A stretch of 23,304 nucleotides of DNA. Origin: CALRGE01 sp964360635 (lineage in GTDB: Bacteria > Patescibacteriota > Gracilibacteria > UBA1369 > 2-02-FULL-48-14). The notes under the pieces were generated by a model. It worked only from the letters and a program-made list of their open reading frames with translations, was not told the DNA's origin and did no database searches. The number at the start of each line of letters is the position of its first letter. Position 1 is the first letter of the stretch. The stretch is taken from contig CAYHXO010000021.1 of NCBI GenBank assembly GCA_964360635.1, positions 1 through 23,304 on the forward strand, in the 5' to 3' direction. Below are positions 16,250 to 23,213 of this stretch, in pieces. The position numbers and the translations under genes are program-made.

Positions 16250-16293
16250 TTGCTATACAATTGCTATATATTTGCTAGCAATTTGCTATACAT
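16250..16293 (+). repeat. Four tandem 11-bp repeats, TTGCTATACAA type
   Basis: Units begin at 16250, 16261, 16272 and 16283, exactly 11 bases apart: TTGCTATACAA, TTGCTATATAT, TTGCTAGCAAT, TTGCTATACAT. The third contains a perfect 10-base palindrome, TTGCTAGCAA. The array starts 4 bases after the Wzy-like gene and ends 28 bases before the -35 box of the 52-residue gene. The one-helical-turn spacing suits an array of protein-binding sites on one DNA face. Confidence 0.85.
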
Positions 16294-16321
16294 CGGCCAA
16301 TTCACCTAAAAAACTACGGGC

Positions 16322-16350
16322 TTGATAAAATCATTTATACATGTTATAAT
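16322..16350 (+). promoter_or_regulatory. Strong extended -10 promoter of the 52-residue peptide gene
   Basis: TTGATA at 16322-16327, a 17-base spacer ending in TGT, and TATAAT at 16345-16350. The leader of about 20 bases (AGAATTTTTAACAAAAATAA) is A-rich with no Shine-Dalgarno site and nearly matches that of the gene at 18636. Confidence 0.75.
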
Positions 16351-16376
16351 GGCTAGAATTTTTAACAAAAATAAAA

Positions 16377-16535
16377 ATGACAACTTGGAAGAAATTCCTA
16401 TCGGTAGCTGCTGTTGCGGCAGTTGTGGGCCTTGCGCTCGCATGGGGAGTATATGGAGATGCAAGTCTTGGAAAAGGAAGTTTCCGTGATGCATTTTCTC
16501 CAATATCTCCTGTCACAACCGTTACGGGAGAATAA
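16377..16535 (+). CDS. 52-residue membrane or secreted peptide, unknown
   Basis: A short reading frame from the ATG at 16377 to the TAA at 16533-16535. It begins MTTWKKFLSVAAVAAVVGLA, continues LAWGVYGDASLGKGSFRDAF and ends SPISPVTTVTGE. Two lysines followed by about 18 hydrophobic residues form a membrane helix or signal peptide (roughly 7-26), with a 26-residue polar tail outside. A strong promoter and a leader shared with two larger genes argue that it is real, although it is short. Its end overlaps queA tail to tail by 14 bases. I recognise no family. It may be a small membrane regulator, a tiny surface protein or a modified peptide precursor; the sequence does not decide. Confidence 0.65.
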   Translation: MTTWKKFLSVAAVAAVVGLALAWGVYGDASLGKGSFRDAFSPISPVTTVTGE

Positions 16536-17535
16536 GCATCGAATCGCCGAAAGAATAAAATCGAAATTTTTCACTAATCGCGAATTCATAAATTTCCTTC
16601 AAGTGTCGTTTTGAACCTTTTGAATGTAAAAAAGCCTCCACCAACATCATGAGCGAAGAGCCAGGTAAGTGGAAGTTTGTTATTAAAGTATCAACCATTC
16701 TGAACTTAAAATATTGTTGAATGAAGAGATCAGATTTCCCCGCCGGCACGCGCGTTTTTCCATAAGTTTCAAGAGTGCGAACAACCGTCGTCCCTACTGC
16801 AACAACATTTTTCCCCTCGATATTTTTCAAAGTTGAAGACGGAATTTCGTAAGTTTCTTCATAGAATTTTCCGCTCTCACGATGCTCCGGCAATACTGGT
16901 GCAAAAGTTCCAAGCCCCACATGGAGCGTAACAAAATTATGCTCAATTCCAGCCCGCTCCAATGATTTAAAAACTCGCGGTGTGAAATGCAAAGAAGCCG
17001 TTGGAGCAGCCGCTGATCCAGGATTTTTTGCAAAGACCGTTTGATATTTTTTCCTCAAAAAATCTTCACTCAAATTTTCATGTTCTATATATTTTGGGAT
17101 CGGCGTTGTTCCATATCTTTTCAAAATTTTCTCCAAATCTTTCATTGGAAAATTCGCCTCGAATTTATAAACTTTGTAACTTGCATCAAGAACTTTTAAT
17201 TTTAAATCTGGTGCAATAAAAATTTCATCTCCATTATGAAGACGCCTGCTAACTATGCCCTTCAAAATATACTTATCACATTCTCCAAGCAAAACTAAAA
17301 GCTCCAAATCTTCATTTCCAGCCTGATAACACTTCAACCTAACCGGCAAAACCTTGCTTTCATTCATCACTAAAGCAGAATTTTTTGGCAAATATTTTGC
17401 GATATTTTTAAAAATATCAATCGTGATTTTATCTTTTGCTACTTCATAAATTAAAAGCCGTGACGAATCGCGTGGCGAAGCGGGCTTTTTCGCGATCAAG
17501 TTTTCGGGTAGATTGTAACGGTAAAGTGTTTCCAT
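16522..17535 (-). CDS. queA: S-adenosylmethionine:tRNA ribosyltransferase-isomerase
   Basis: 337 residues, normal for QueA. Family motifs run the full length: YNLPENLIAKKPASPRDSSRLLIYE at the N-terminus, TTPIPKYI, FAKNPGSAAAPTASLHFT, HVGLGTFAPV, and TLITNFHLPGSSLMMLVEAF near the end. The enzyme moves the ribosyl group of SAM onto 7-aminomethyl-7-deazaguanine in the anticodon wobble position and isomerises it to epoxyqueuosine. No other queuosine gene (tgt, queG, queC-F) is in the window, so supply of the modified base cannot be judged here. The start at 17535 is 19 bases from a divergent gene; its promoter must lie partly inside that gene. Stop is TAA. Confidence 0.95.
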   Translation of the reverse strand: METLYRYNLPENLIAKKPASPRDSSRLLIYEVAKDKITIDIFKNIAKYLPKNSALVMNESKVLPVRLKCYQAGNEDLELLVLLGECDKYILKGIVSRRLHNGDEIFIAPDLKLKVLDASYKVYKFEANFPMKDLEKILKRYGTTPIPKYIEHENLSEDFLRKKYQTVFAKNPGSAAAPTASLHFTPRVFKSLERAGIEHNFVTLHVGLGTFAPVLPEHRESGKFYEETYEIPSSTLKNIEGKNVVAVGTTVVRTLETYGKTRVPAGKSDLFIQQYFKFRMVDTLITNFHLPGSSLMMLVEAFLHSKGSKRHLKEIYEFAISEKFRFYSFGDSMLILP

Positions 17536-17544
17536 AGCCGCGAC

Positions 17545-17553
17545 ATTCTAGCA
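17545..17553 (-). promoter_or_regulatory. Extended -10 promoter of queA, probably leaderless
   Basis: Minus strand TGC-TAGAAT (17553-17545) lies 9 bases before the queA ATG (17535), giving a leader of about 3 bases. The -35 region would fall inside the divergent Wzy-like gene and is weak (TTTTAA). Confidence 0.45.
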
Positions 17554-17554
17554 A

Positions 17555-18592
17555 ATGAAACTAAAATTTAAAATAAACGACGCAATTTTTCTCGCGGTTT
17601 TTATTTTACTACCACTTGTTTTTAACCCGTTTAATGGCGAAGTTGAAATAGTAAAACTCGGATTTTTAGTTTTTTTGGCGATTCTTTTAGGGTTTTGGCC
17701 AGGAAAATTCAAATGGAATTATTCGCTGGCAGTCTTAATAATTTTCGGTGCGATCGCCACAGTTTTTGCGGAAGATAAATATTTAGCTTTTTGGGGATCA
17801 TCTGAAAGACACTTCGGATTTGCCGCAATGCTCGCAGGCATAGTTATCGCAGCAAAATTACCGAAAATAAACTTCGAGAAATTCTTTATTTTATCAGGTG
17901 CAATAAGTTCAGCAGCGGCCATAGTAATTACGAATATTTCTTCGGCCTCATTGTTTGAAGGAAGGATGGGTGGAACGACCGGGAATCCGAATATTTTAGG
18001 TGCATTTTTAGTGCCTACAATTTTCCTTACAATCGCAAATTTCAAAACCCGAGCGGTTTCATCATGGGCAGCTTTAATCCTGCAAATATATGTTTTATTC
18101 GAAACGGGAAATAGATCTTCATGGTTGGCGCTCGCAATCATTTTACTTATTTTCTGCACTCAAAAAAAGAATTGGAGAATGCTGGCAACAACAGTTTTCA
18201 GCGCCGGAATTTTTGCATTTTTTGGCTGGGATAGGCTCATAACTGAGGTCTCAATTGGAACTCGTTTTGAACTATACAAACTCGCTTTAAAGGAAATCCT
18301 TTCACACCCTTTTGGTGTGGGTTATGAGCACATTCAAACAGTAATTTCTTCGCCAACATTCAACCTCGTTCCAGATAGAGTTCATCAGCCTTTCCTCGAC
18401 ATGAGTTTATCAGCTGGAATCCCCTCCGCGCTCGCTCTGCTCGCGCTTTCCATCACAACTTTCCTAGCATTACACAAAAAAAATCCACAATTCGCCCTCG
18501 CATTTCTCGGTCTTTTCATTTCACTTCAAACTAGTTTTTTCACAATACTCACCGCCTTCATATTTTTTGTTTTTGTAGGGCTTGCGCTTTAA
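17555..18592 (+). CDS. Second O-antigen ligase / Wzy-like membrane protein, short form
   Basis: 345 residues with about nine to ten membrane helices. Family marks: GRMGGTTGNPNILGAFLVPTIFL, FETGNRSSWLALAIILLIF (the helix end with N-R-S), and the loop GTRFELYKLALKEILSHPFGVGYEHIQTVI with the R...W/Y...P-x-G-x-G pattern of Wzy_C, then VHQPFLDMSLSAGIP with the conserved histidine. It is about 60 residues shorter than the copy at 15034 and shows little direct identity to it by eye, so the two probably have different glycan substrates. An unclear promoter lies in the 19-base divergent gap with queA. The TAA at 18590-18592 is followed within 11 bases by the promoter of the next gene. Confidence 0.75.
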   Translation: MKLKFKINDAIFLAVFILLPLVFNPFNGEVEIVKLGFLVFLAILLGFWPGKFKWNYSLAVLIIFGAIATVFAEDKYLAFWGSSERHFGFAAMLAGIVIAAKLPKINFEKFFILSGAISSAAAIVITNISSASLFEGRMGGTTGNPNILGAFLVPTIFLTIANFKTRAVSSWAALILQIYVLFETGNRSSWLALAIILLIFCTQKKNWRMLATTVFSAGIFAFFGWDRLITEVSIGTRFELYKLALKEILSHPFGVGYEHIQTVISSPTFNLVPDRVHQPFLDMSLSAGIPSALALLALSITTFLALHKKNPQFALAFLGLFISLQTSFFTILTAFIFFVFVGLAL

Positions 18593-18602
18593 CAGTAATT
18601 TA

Positions 18603-18611
18603 TGGTATAAT
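18603..18611 (+). promoter_or_regulatory. Extended -10 promoter of the 467-residue protein gene
   Basis: TGG-TATAAT at 18603-18611; a weak -35 (TTGCGC, 18582-18587) lies 18 bases upstream of the hexamer, inside the previous gene. The leader (AGAATTTAACAAAAACAAAA) is A-rich without a Shine-Dalgarno site and nearly identical to that of the 52-residue gene. Confidence 0.7.
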
Positions 18612-18635
18612 GACAAGAATTTAACAAAAACAAAA

Positions 18636-20039
18636 ATGTCTTCAGAAGATTTAAAACTGGAAAGCTCTAAAATTGAGAGCTGGCTAAGTAAGGACGGATT
18701 GAAATCTAGTCCTGAGGCTAGAAACCTTGCCATAAAAGCACAAATAAAATATACAAGCAAAGACGCTCAAGATAAACTTTATAGAGAAGTTTTTGGAACA
18801 TTCCATAGTAAAGAAGAGTACAACGCAGCCAAAGGTGAACCTTTTTTGGTTGACGCCACAGATCAAGGAACCGGTCTTTTAGAGGCGTTAGCAAAACGAT
18901 CTCCAATTTTATATGCAACTTTCAAGAGTTTCCCTGACACAAGACTAGATGCTTATCAAAATTTATTCTTCAAATTCGAAGCACAGGGCGTAGATGTAAA
19001 CGTTTTGAAAAAAGGTGACAAAGTAACAATGAAAGAAGGTCTAGTTACAGTTGAATATAAAAATGGCAAAAAAGCCTCTGCACTTTTATTCCCATGGAAA
19101 GACACGGTTGCTCCATCAGTAGTACCTCCAAAAACAAGCCCTGTGGTAATAGCTCCGGTTGAGGTAAAAGCACCAACACCAGTACAGTCTGTAGAAACAC
19201 ATAAGGCACCAGAAATGCCCATGGCACCTGTAATGCCACCGGTAACAGTTAAAAAAGAAGAGGCAAAAGTGACTCCACCTACTCCAGCCGCTCCAATTGA
19301 GCAAAAACCCGTAGAGAAAAGCAAAGTAGTAGATGTCGCATATGACTTTGAAGATGATTGGGATGTAACAAAAGAACTATTCAAAGTTATTGAAAAAAAA
19401 TATCCACAACTAAAAATCACAGATGAATCGTCTGATTATACAATCGGTTTTGACAGACCAAAAGGTTCGAAAAAAATAATGATTGCAAATAATATTACAA
19501 AAGACAGATATATTCTTGAAGTAACTCCTAGAAAAGGCGCTGTTAATTATTCCGATAGTTCAAAGCTTAACTTCACTGTTTCAGAACTTTACGACGGTGA
19601 TTTTAATGCTCGAAACGAGAAAAAAAGCTTTAAATTTAACGACAAGCCTGACAGCATTGATAGTGCCATAAATAGCTTGGCTGATTATACATCTGAAATA
19701 CATGATAATTCTTTTGATTTAGATACACATATAAGAATGAGTACTTCGGAACTACACGAAGAGATGATTAAAATGGGTCCGGAACAAAAACTAGACTACG
19801 TTCACTCACTACTTATTGATACAAAGAAAAAATATGAGCATATAAGTGGAAGCGCAATCACACGAAAAAAAGACAAAGTCTATCTTGCAAGCGTACAAGC
19901 AGAAGTAAATTTCTTAGAGAAAGCTTACGAGACTCTACATTTTGAAACACAAGTTTGGCCAGACCGTGAAATTCAATCAAAAGAAGTCGAAGAGATTTTT
20001 GTCTACTTCAATGCAGAATTCGAAAGAACTAATCGATAA
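18636..20039 (+). CDS. Proline-rich protein with LysM-like module, unknown function
   Basis: 467 residues from the ATG at 18636; a TTG at 18582 in frame lies upstream of the promoter and is rejected. There is no signal peptide or membrane helix. Residues 1-70 are helical and charged. Residues about 72-148 resemble the LysM-like module of the MORN-like protein at 11341: both end in GVDVN/GINVD, L-K-x-G-x-K-V, EG/DG-LVTV or YLTV, and a Lys-rich NGKK/DGKTK turn. A Pro/Val/Ala linker (about 158-230) follows, again as in that protein. The C-terminal part, 235-467, is mixed alpha/beta with helices (MSTSELHEEMIKM, VNFLEKAYETLHF) and no family I recognise. It shares its promoter type with the MORN-like operon. 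It overlaps ddl tail to tail by 11 bases. Confidence 0.8.
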   Translation: MSSEDLKLESSKIESWLSKDGLKSSPEARNLAIKAQIKYTSKDAQDKLYREVFGTFHSKEEYNAAKGEPFLVDATDQGTGLLEALAKRSPILYATFKSFPDTRLDAYQNLFFKFEAQGVDVNVLKKGDKVTMKEGLVTVEYKNGKKASALLFPWKDTVAPSVVPPKTSPVVIAPVEVKAPTPVQSVETHKAPEMPMAPVMPPVTVKKEEAKVTPPTPAAPIEQKPVEKSKVVDVAYDFEDDWDVTKELFKVIEKKYPQLKITDESSDYTIGFDRPKGSKKIMIANNITKDRYILEVTPRKGAVNYSDSSKLNFTVSELYDGDFNARNEKKSFKFNDKPDSIDSAINSLADYTSEIHDNSFDLDTHIRMSTSELHEEMIKMGPEQKLDYVHSLLIDTKKKYEHISGSAITRKKDKVYLASVQAEVNFLEKAYETLHFETQVWPDREIQSKEVEEIFVYFNAEFERTNR

Positions 20040-22344
20040 GTTTTTCTAATAATTGTACCGGGAATATTGCCGGATTTTCAGCAAGGCCTTGATGATACAA
20101 AACAGTCGAAGCAGTTAAGCCGGGCAAAGTGTTTATTTCAATTACAATGATGTCGCCGTTTTCAACATTCAAAAAAGCATCAATTCTCGCATAGCCGGAA
20201 ACACCAAGTTTTTTTGCAACTTTTTCTATACTTTTTTTTGCGCGTTCAAGTGCTACCGGTCGAACAATTTCCTCAGACGGTGGAGTAATATTAATGCCTG
20301 TTCCACCCTGAAATTTTTCCTCAACACTTAGAATAGAACTTTCAGCTATTGTAATGCTTGGGCTCAAGGCATGCTTGCCCAAAATACCAACCGTAACTTC
20401 CACAAAACCGGTCTTTTTTTTATGCTTCAATTTATTCCCAACGGCACGAATTGAATCGGTTTCAATAAATTTTTCGAATAAAATTTTCTCCATTTTTTCC
20501 TGTGGCATTTCCAAAATATTATTTTGATTTTTGAGTGTCCCTTTTGGCACGGATGCCAATCCGATCTTCACTATTTCCAAATATTTCGTCAAATCTACCG
20601 CAGAATAAAGTCTTGCAATTCCGGAAGAACAGCCGTCACCATGAGGCTTAACAATTAAAGTTTTACTTCCCAATTCTTCCACCAATTCATTCCAAATTTT
20701 TTCTGGATTTTTTACTTCAGCAACTTTCATAAGTTTTTTCGGCGCTACAAAAATCCCCGCACTTTCCATCCCAGCGAGCATCCGTCCCGTCAAAAATTTG
20801 TCCATGCATACACTAGACGCAGTCGAGCCACTCCCGTTAAACTTCACCCCCTCATCTTCAAGCATTTTTTGAATAACGCCATTTTCACCATCACCGCCGT
20901 GAAGACCTAGAAAAATTCTTTTCGATCCTTTAATAAACTCGTGAAGTGAAATTTTCTTTGGAACAAAAAAACTTTCACAAGGCTCAACACACAACCTCAA
21001 TGAAACTTTTTCCTTCAAAAAATGCAATCGTTTTTCATCTTTTTCAGCATTCTCACAATTCGCCATCACCTCTTCAACCGTGTGATTTAAAGTTAATGCA
21101 TAAGGCAATTTCCAAACATCTCCATTGAGATCCAAGAGATATGGATCGGGCGCATATTTTTTGCTTCGACGTAACTTCAGCCAAACATTCGTTCCACTCA
21201 TCAAGGAAACTTGCCGTTCAGAAGTTGGGCCGCCAAATAAAACTTTTACTTCCGCACGCTTCAGCGCGCTTTCTATTTTTTCGGGTAATCTAATGCCATT
21301 TCTATCACAAGCATTTCCAACAATATGTCTTAGTAAATCTCGATGACTCAAGCCAATTCTTGCCGCCTGCTGGAACAAAAAAGAGTTCTGTTCCATTCCA
21401 CTAATTGGATTGAAATCCGAGAACCAAATTTTACCGTCCGGCAAAAGCCATCCGTCAAAACGTGCAAAATCTCGCATGCCCAAAACCTTGAAAAGTTGTT
21501 CGGCTTGAACTTGAATTCGTTCAATAGTTTCATTGTCAAAACGTGGTGGACAATGATATTTCACCTGCCTGGTTGGTAAATATTTTTTCCTGAAATCAAA
21601 AATTTGGTGATCTTCATAATCTGTCTCAATTTCCGTTGGCAAAATAGCAACCGGCAGTCCAAAACGGTTTTGCAAAATGATGACCGTGAATTCAATTCCT
21701 TCGCAAAATGGCTCAATCACAACGCGTGTATCTATTCTTTTGGAGAATAAAAGTTTAACTTTTTCCAGAGCATCTTCAACACTAGAAACCGAATAAACTC
21801 CAATACTAGATCCGCCCGTGGCAGGTTTAACAATCGCTCGCTTCACATTATTTTTCTTAAAAAATTCGCTGATAATTTTCTTGTGGTCATCGTGGTAAAT
21901 TTTTAAAACAGCCGATGGCAATCCAAAAAAACCTTGCGATTTTATAAATTCATTCGCGTCAAATTTATCAAAACATTTCTTACAAGCATCCACCCCAGAC
22001 CCGACATATGGCACTTTATATTTCTCCAAAATCCTCTGAATGCCTCCATCTTCGCCAAAAGCTCCGTGCATGACAGGAAAAGCCAAATCAACACTTTTTA
22101 ATAAATTTTTCAAAGCTGATTTGCTCAAAAATTTTGCCGTTCTCTTCAGCTTAAAATCAAAATCTGAAGGCGTATTCGAATAAAGTTGCATCCGTGAAAT
22201 TGCATATGCCCTCTTTTTATAATCAAAATAAATCGGCACAATCTCAACATTTTCATCTTCCAAATGATCAGCCACGCTTCTCGCTGAATTAAGAGAAATA
22301 CCTCTTTCAAGTGATGGGCCGCCACAAATCACTGCGATTTTCAT
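20029..22344 (-). CDS. ddl: Tandem D-alanine--D-alanine ligase, two ATP-grasp ligase domains in one chain
   Basis: 771 residues, about twice the usual Ddl length. Domain 1 (1-360) has E13 in SLERGIS, HGAFGEDGGIQ, IVKPATGGSSIG, K254-Y255 in the omega loop, and D297/D310/N312 as metal ligands. D310 replaces the usual Glu, and GME replaces GMT. Domain 2 (364-771) has E376 in TSERQVS, HGGDGENGVIQ (ENG for EDG), IVKPHGDGCSSG, K677-F678 in the omega loop, D722/E736/N738 and PGLT. Ddl makes D-Ala-D-Ala for peptidoglycan using ATP. In lactic bacteria, Phe for Tyr at the omega-loop position goes with D-Ala-D-lactate synthesis, so the halves may make different products; that is inference. The ATG at 22344 is chosen; a TTG at 22356 is less likely. 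Stop is TAG. Confidence 0.9.
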   Translation of the reverse strand: MKIAVICGGPSLERGISLNSARSVADHLEDENVEIVPIYFDYKKRAYAISRMQLYSNTPSDFDFKLKRTAKFLSKSALKNLLKSVDLAFPVMHGAFGEDGGIQRILEKYKVPYVGSGVDACKKCFDKFDANEFIKSQGFFGLPSAVLKIYHDDHKKIISEFFKKNNVKRAIVKPATGGSSIGVYSVSSVEDALEKVKLLFSKRIDTRVVIEPFCEGIEFTVIILQNRFGLPVAILPTEIETDYEDHQIFDFRKKYLPTRQVKYHCPPRFDNETIERIQVQAEQLFKVLGMRDFARFDGWLLPDGKIWFSDFNPISGMEQNSFLFQQAARIGLSHRDLLRHIVGNACDRNGIRLPEKIESALKRAEVKVLFGGPTSERQVSLMSGTNVWLKLRRSKKYAPDPYLLDLNGDVWKLPYALTLNHTVEEVMANCENAEKDEKRLHFLKEKVSLRLCVEPCESFFVPKKISLHEFIKGSKRIFLGLHGGDGENGVIQKMLEDEGVKFNGSGSTASSVCMDKFLTGRMLAGMESAGIFVAPKKLMKVAEVKNPEKIWNELVEELGSKTLIVKPHGDGCSSGIARLYSAVDLTKYLEIVKIGLASVPKGTLKNQNNILEMPQEKMEKILFEKFIETDSIRAVGNKLKHKKKTGFVEVTVGILGKHALSPSITIAESSILSVEEKFQGGTGINITPPSEEIVRPVALERAKKSIEKVAKKLGVSGYARIDAFLNVENGDIIVIEINTLPGLTASTVLYHQGLAENPAIFPVQLLEKLID

Positions 22345-22370
22345 ATAGTTTTGCAAAAATTCTCAAGAAG

Positions 22371-22399
22371 AATATAGCCTGTTAATCCAAAAAAAACAA
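22371..22399 (-). promoter_or_regulatory. Candidate ddl promoter
   Basis: Minus strand TTGTTT (22399-22394), a 17-base spacer and TATATT (22376-22371); the leader to the ATG at 22344 would be about 20 bases. Both hexamers are imperfect. The rest of the short gap before the next gene (22400-22436) shows nothing else. Confidence 0.35.
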
Positions 22400-22436
22400 T
22401 GCCGGTCCAGCGATTCCCTAAGCCAGTTTTGCAGAA

Positions 22437-23204
22437 CTAAATTGTCTCTTCCATGCGCAAATAACTGTAAGAACTTATCGCCTTGTCCATATGAGCAATT
22501 AACATTTCGGGGGCAAGCATCAGTTTGTCGGCAATTTCTTCGATAGCACTAGAAAACGCAGGATCTTCTCTCGCAAAAACAAGCTCCTCTACGCCCTTAA
22601 TAGTTGCTTTTCTAACTTTTCTTACCCCCATATATATGGGCTGTTTTAAAACCGTAAACCCGCCATCATCATTAAGCACTCTAAGAAGAAGTTGATCTCT
22701 TTTCAGCGCAGCTACGTAAGAATCATCATCTCCGGGCAAATACTGAGATCTAGTATCTAAATCAAACTTATATACCGCTGGTGTGTATGTTTCTTTGCCA
22801 TTATATACGGTTCTCGAAACAGAAAACCGGCTATTCGATTGAGTTTCAGCAGTAAGAATTGAAGCCACTCCCATAATCCTAGGCCTTGACTCAACCACTG
22901 CAGAAATTCTGTCCTGAAAAAGCCTGGTTAAATTTATTGGCTCTTCATGCATAGCAGAAGGATCCAATAAATATAAAGTGCCAGACTCTTCAACAAGAAG
23001 AGCATAATGAATGTCGTTGGCACGAGCTAAATTAATAAAGGATGGCTTGTATCCTTTCCTTTCCAGCTCCTTAGCCAAAGCTCTTGCTTGTCCGATACAG
23101 TTTCTACCCAAATGCATGGGCACAGCATCACCAGCCGCAAGCAAAGTGCTGGCAAAACTACTAAAGGGAATTCTCTCCTGAATGTCTTTTAAAGATTCTC
23201 GCAT
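22437..23204 (-). CDS. Transglutaminase / arylamine N-acetyltransferase-like protein
   Basis: 255 residues from the ATG at 23204. The N-terminal third has the Cys-His-Asp arrangement of the transglutaminase-like/NAT fold: GRNCIGQARALAKELERKGY (C36 at the start of a helix), DIHYALLVEESGTLYLLDPSA (H66 on one strand, D81 after the next). In NAT the Cys carries an acetyl group from acetyl-CoA; in transglutaminase-like proteases it attacks an amide. Which applies here is not clear, and residues about 100-255 match nothing I know. An ATG 27 bases upstream (23231) is in frame but lies between the -35 and -10 boxes, so it is rejected. Same strand as ddl, 92 bases upstream of it. Stop is TAG. Confidence 0.6.
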   Translation of the reverse strand: MRESLKDIQERIPFSSFASTLLAAGDAVPMHLGRNCIGQARALAKELERKGYKPSFINLARANDIHYALLVEESGTLYLLDPSAMHEEPINLTRLFQDRISAVVESRPRIMGVASILTAETQSNSRFSVSRTVYNGKETYTPAVYKFDLDTRSQYLPGDDDSYVAALKRDQLLLRVLNDDGGFTVLKQPIYMGVRKVRKATIKGVEELVFAREDPAFSSAIEEIADKLMLAPEMLIAHMDKAISSYSYLRMEETI

Positions 23205-23213
23205 TTGGGAAAT

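Noticed and set aside
16250..16293. CRISPR-like array
   Set aside because: Units are only 11 bases with no unique spacers and no cas genes nearby; it is a simple tandem repeat.
18956..19420. 154-residue open frame on the minus strand
   Set aside because: Its Thr/Ser/Gly-rich reading is the complement of the Pro/Val/Ala linker in the 467-residue protein; no start signals.
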